Source: Alphaproteobacteria bacterium
Lineage (GTDB): Bacteria; Pseudomonadota; Alphaproteobacteria; Rhizobiales; Aestuariivirgaceae
Assembly (NCBI GenBank): GCA_024639035.1
Contig: JAHEJE010000127.1
Span: forward strand, 1 to 8,004
Length of the DNA stretch: 8,004 bases
Direction of reading: 5' to 3'
Positions 6,040 to 8,004 of this stretch are shown in pieces. Made by a program: the position numbers and the translations under genes. Under the pieces are notes generated by a model that was not told where the DNA came from, did no database searches, and was given only the letters and a program-made list of their open reading frames with translations. Each line of letters opens with the position of its first letter. Position 1 is the first letter of the stretch.

Positions 6040-7035
6040 TCAGCCCACCGGCTTGGGGGCGATGAAGCGTTCGGCCAGGCGGCGGGCCAGGCCGCCGGAT
6101 GAGAATTGCGTGACCTTTTCCTTGGCGTAGGTGCCGGTGCCGGCGATTTCGGCGGCCGTCATCAAAGCGCTTTCGATGGCCGGGCCGATGCCCTCGCCGA
6201 GGTCGACGGTGGCCAGGCCGGCGGCATCGCCGATGAGGAAGCAGTTTCCTTCACGAACCTTCCCGTGGCCGGAATAGAGATAGTAGGGATGACCGCCGGC
6301 CTTGAAGCTGCCGGCGGTTTCGGCGTCGAGCTTGCCCTCGGCCACGAGGTCGGCGAGGAACCGCCTGAAGTGGTCGTGAATGGTGGCGCCGCACTTGCGG
6401 TAATAGTTCGCCTTGCCGCCGAGCCCGATGTTCACGTAGCCGTCGCCCTTGGGAAAGTACCAGGCATAGGCCTTGGCGCCGTAGTGCATGAAGTACAGGT
6501 GGCAAATGTCCTCGCGGGCCGGGTATGCGAACTCGTGCTCAAGGGTGACGACCTGGCGGAATTTGCGCCGGTTGTCGGGAAACAGCGCCCGGCGCACCGG
6601 GCACGCGGTGCCGCCGGCGCCGACGAGATAGCGGCAGGTGAATGCATCATCGATGATGTAGAGGTCACCGTCGCGGCGGATGGTCTTGACCGTGTGCGGG
6701 ACGGTGTCGACACCGGCGCGGCGGCGCAGCCAATCGTCGAATTCGATGCGGCGGATCGAGAAGGTGTCGCCCTTGATCGGCGACCCGTGCCAGGCGATCG
6801 GCAGACCCTTGATGTGGGAATGGATGTTCAGCTTGAGGATCGCGTGGGGATAGTCGGCCGGGGTGAATTCCAGGTCGTGCATGACCTTCGGTGTTATCCA
6901 GCCGGCACACAGCTTGAGGCGCGGAAACTGCGCTTTGTCGAGCATGACGACGTCCCGCCCGGCCCGCTTCAGCCGCCAGGCGCACGAGGAGCCGGCCGGC
7001 CCGGCTCCGACAATGATGGTGTCGATGTGCTGCAT
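6040..7035 (-). CDS. FAD-dependent oxidoreductase, geranylgeranyl-reductase family
   Basis: This is a flavoprotein of the group that holds geranylgeranyl reductases and related monooxygenase-fold enzymes. With the start at 7035 it has 331 residues. The dinucleotide-binding motif VGAGPAG (9-15) is followed by acidic D33 and the motif FPRLKLCAGWITPKV (37-51), the counterpart of the FPRxKxCGG loop of the family. FSIRRIEFDDWL (92-103) follows, then GYVNIGLGG (199-207), and the second FAD motif LIGDAAGLATVDLGEGIGPAI (split here at 267-273 and 274-287). The internal ATG at 7035 is chosen over the one at 7065 because GGGAG lies six bases before it and the FAD fold starts at once. No isoprenoid or (bacterio)chlorophyll gene is nearby, so the substrate is unknown; a polyprenyl or other unsaturated lipid is a reasonable guess from the family only. 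About 174 bases separate it from the gene upstream. Confidence 0.88.
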   Translation of the reverse strand: MQHIDTIIVGAGPAGSSCAWRLKRAGRDVVMLDKAQFPRLKLCAGWITPKVMHDLEFTPADYPHAILKLNIHSHIKGLPIAWHGSPIKGDTFSIRRIEFDDWLRRRAGVDTVPHTVKTIRRDGDLYIIDDAFTCRYLVGAGGTACPVRRALFPDNRRKFRQVVTLEHEFAYPAREDICHLYFMHYGAKAYAWYFPKGDGYVNIGLGGKANYYRKCGATIHDHFRRFLADLVAEGKLDAETAGSFKAGGHPYYLYSGHGKVREGNCFLIGDAAGLATVDLGEGIGPAIESALMTAAEIAGTGTYAKEKVTQFSSGGLARRLAERFIAPKPVG

Positions 7036-7041
7036 TTGTGG

Positions 7042-7046
7042 CTCCC
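7042..7046 (-). promoter_or_regulatory. Ribosome binding site deciding the oxidoreductase start
   Basis: On the minus strand this reads GGGAG, six bases before ATG 7035. The alternative in-frame ATG at 7065 has no comparable site and would add ten residues ahead of the FAD-binding strand. Confidence 0.65.
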
Positions 7047-7209
7047 GGAAGGCTTGCGGTTTCATACCTCAAGGCAGGCCGTTATGTCTCGACGTTATTG
7101 TGGAAACCACGCATGCGAACCGCGGGGATGTTCCGACTTGCGATAGAATCGATCGCTCTTGGCGTGCACACTGGCCGTTAATACTGAGCGGGAGTTTCTC
7201 GGAATTGGT

Positions 7210-7899
7210 TCAGTGTCCTTTCAAGCGGGCACGTAGGTTGATTCCTTCACCGGCGATTTCTATTTGTGCATGTTTGCCCAGCAACTTGCCGAGTGTGGCA
7301 CTGCCGAATTCCTTCGGGTCGAAGGCCGGATTGACCTGGCGGACTTGCTTGCCGAGCACATTCAGTTTGACCCAACCATCCTTGCCGCTGATCTGTTCCA
7401 GGGCTTTTTTGATCGCGGGAAAGGCGCTGGCCGCACTAGCTTCGATGGTGGGCTCTGCAGGCACCTGGCGGGCGAGGACAAACTTGCAGCACAACTTCCG
7501 ATAGCTCGGTGGCGTGGCGGCGTTGCCAAATCCGAAAACAGACAACCCGTGCTCTCGAATGCGCACCGCCAGGCTGGAGAAGTCGCTGTCCGAAGATCCG
7601 AGAACGAAGCCATCGAATAACCCGGAATGCAAAAGATCCATCGCTTCCACCACCATGAGGATGTCAGCTGCATTCTTGCCCTTGGTATGTGAGAACTGTT
7701 GTCTTGGTGAGATAGCGTGTTTTGCAAGCGCTGCCCTCCAGCTTTTTGCATGGGGTGCACTGAAATCACCGTAGGCGCGGCGCAGGTTGGTTACACCAAG
7801 CTCGTCAACCGCATCAAACAACTGGTTGAGATATTTGGCCGCTATGTTTTCAGCGTCGATAAGAACCGCAAGGCGTGGAGTGGAAGGCTTATCGTTCAT
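7210..7899 (-). CDS. NYN domain (PIN-like nuclease) protein with C-terminal LOTUS/OST-HTH domain
   Basis: The 229-residue product has two domains. Residues about 9-145 form a NYN (PIN-like) domain with its acidic metal-site residues: D15 in VLIDAENI, D79 in GKNAADILM (74-82), and D104 and D106 in LGSSDSDFSSL. Such domains are predicted or shown to be metal-dependent ribonucleases. Residues about 158-226 match a LOTUS/OST-HTH RNA-binding domain (W176, then LGKQVRQVNPAFDPKEFG and LGKLLGKHAQIEI). NYN-LOTUS pairs occur widely in bacteria and eukaryotes (MARF1/limkain type), and the likely job is RNA binding and cleavage. The RNA target is unknown. ATG 7899 follows GGAAAGAG. It lies 45 bases after the stop of the gene to its right, so they may share a transcript. 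Five sampled 60-base lines gave about 52% GC, well below the 60-70% of sampled lines in sucC, mdh and the oxidoreductase, which suggests acquisition by transfer. Confidence 0.88.
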   Translation of the reverse strand: MNDKPSTPRLAVLIDAENIAAKYLNQLFDAVDELGVTNLRRAYGDFSAPHAKSWRAALAKHAISPRQQFSHTKGKNAADILMVVEAMDLLHSGLFDGFVLGSSDSDFSSLAVRIREHGLSVFGFGNAATPPSYRKLCCKFVLARQVPAEPTIEASAASAFPAIKKALEQISGKDGWVKLNVLGKQVRQVNPAFDPKEFGSATLGKLLGKHAQIEIAGEGINLRARLKGH

Positions 7900-7944
7900 C
7901 TCTTTCCGCCCCGTGTTCGGCGTCCTTGCCGTTCAAAACCGGAC

Positions 7945-8004
7945 CTAGTCCATCGCCTTGAAGTGGAACTCGCCGCCCTCCTTCAGGCCGGAGGGCCAGC
8001 GGGC
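7945..8004 (-). CDS. C-terminal end of an unidentified protein, cut by the window edge
   Basis: On the minus strand an open frame enters from the right edge and ends at TAG (7947-7945). The 19 residues read ARWPSGLKEGGEFHFKAMD. The codons are GC-rich, with G or C at nearly every third position, as in the housekeeping genes here and unlike the NYN-LOTUS gene that follows 45 bases later. I cannot assign a family from so little. Confidence 0.5.
   Translation of the reverse strand, partial: ARWPSGLKEGGEFHFKAMD

Noticed and set aside
6106..7146. Open frame of 346 codons on the plus strand opposite the oxidoreductase
   Set aside because: Antisense to a clear FAD protein. The translation is a repetitive G, A, V and E mix without domains.

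Overview
The window reads as a GC-rich chromosomal segment of an alphaproteobacterium. The main reason is the gene order zapE (AFG1-type ATPase), mdh (LDH-like malate dehydrogenase), sucC, sucD, all on the minus strand. This order is familiar next to the TCA-cycle cluster of that class. The proteins are also full length and closely typical of their families. The genus cannot be told from this sequence.

Positions 1-2830 (minus strand) hold the TCA block. mdh is followed by sucC after an 80-base gap carrying a perfect 9-bp hairpin, and sucC overlaps sucD by one base (TGATG). sucD runs off the left edge. These genes encode malate dehydrogenase and both subunits of succinyl-CoA synthetase, so they share one metabolic role.

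Positions 2968-5421 (minus strand) hold zapE and, upstream of it, a membrane protein that joins a cytoplasmic SRPBCC (START-like ligand-binding) domain to a site-2 protease (M50) core. This fusion is the most unusual protein in the window. A divergent intergenic region of about 215 bases follows. It contains a 12-bp AT-rich palindrome and a 9-base direct repeat with a 21-base period. On the far side lies a small plus-strand gene (5636-6028) for an exported protein I do not recognise.

Positions 6040-8004 (minus strand) hold an FAD-dependent oxidoreductase of the geranylgeranyl-reductase type, which converges on the small secreted gene with only 11 bases between the stops. Next is a NYN-LOTUS (PIN-like nuclease plus OST-HTH) protein of clearly lower GC content, then the last 19 codons of an unidentified gene cut by the right edge.

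No tRNA, rRNA, CRISPR array, insertion sequence or phage gene was seen. The only gaps between genes are shorter than 220 bases. Much of the window is housekeeping. The parts worth a second look are the SRPBCC-protease fusion with its divergent partner, the mdh-sucC hairpin, and the compositionally distinct NYN-LOTUS gene.
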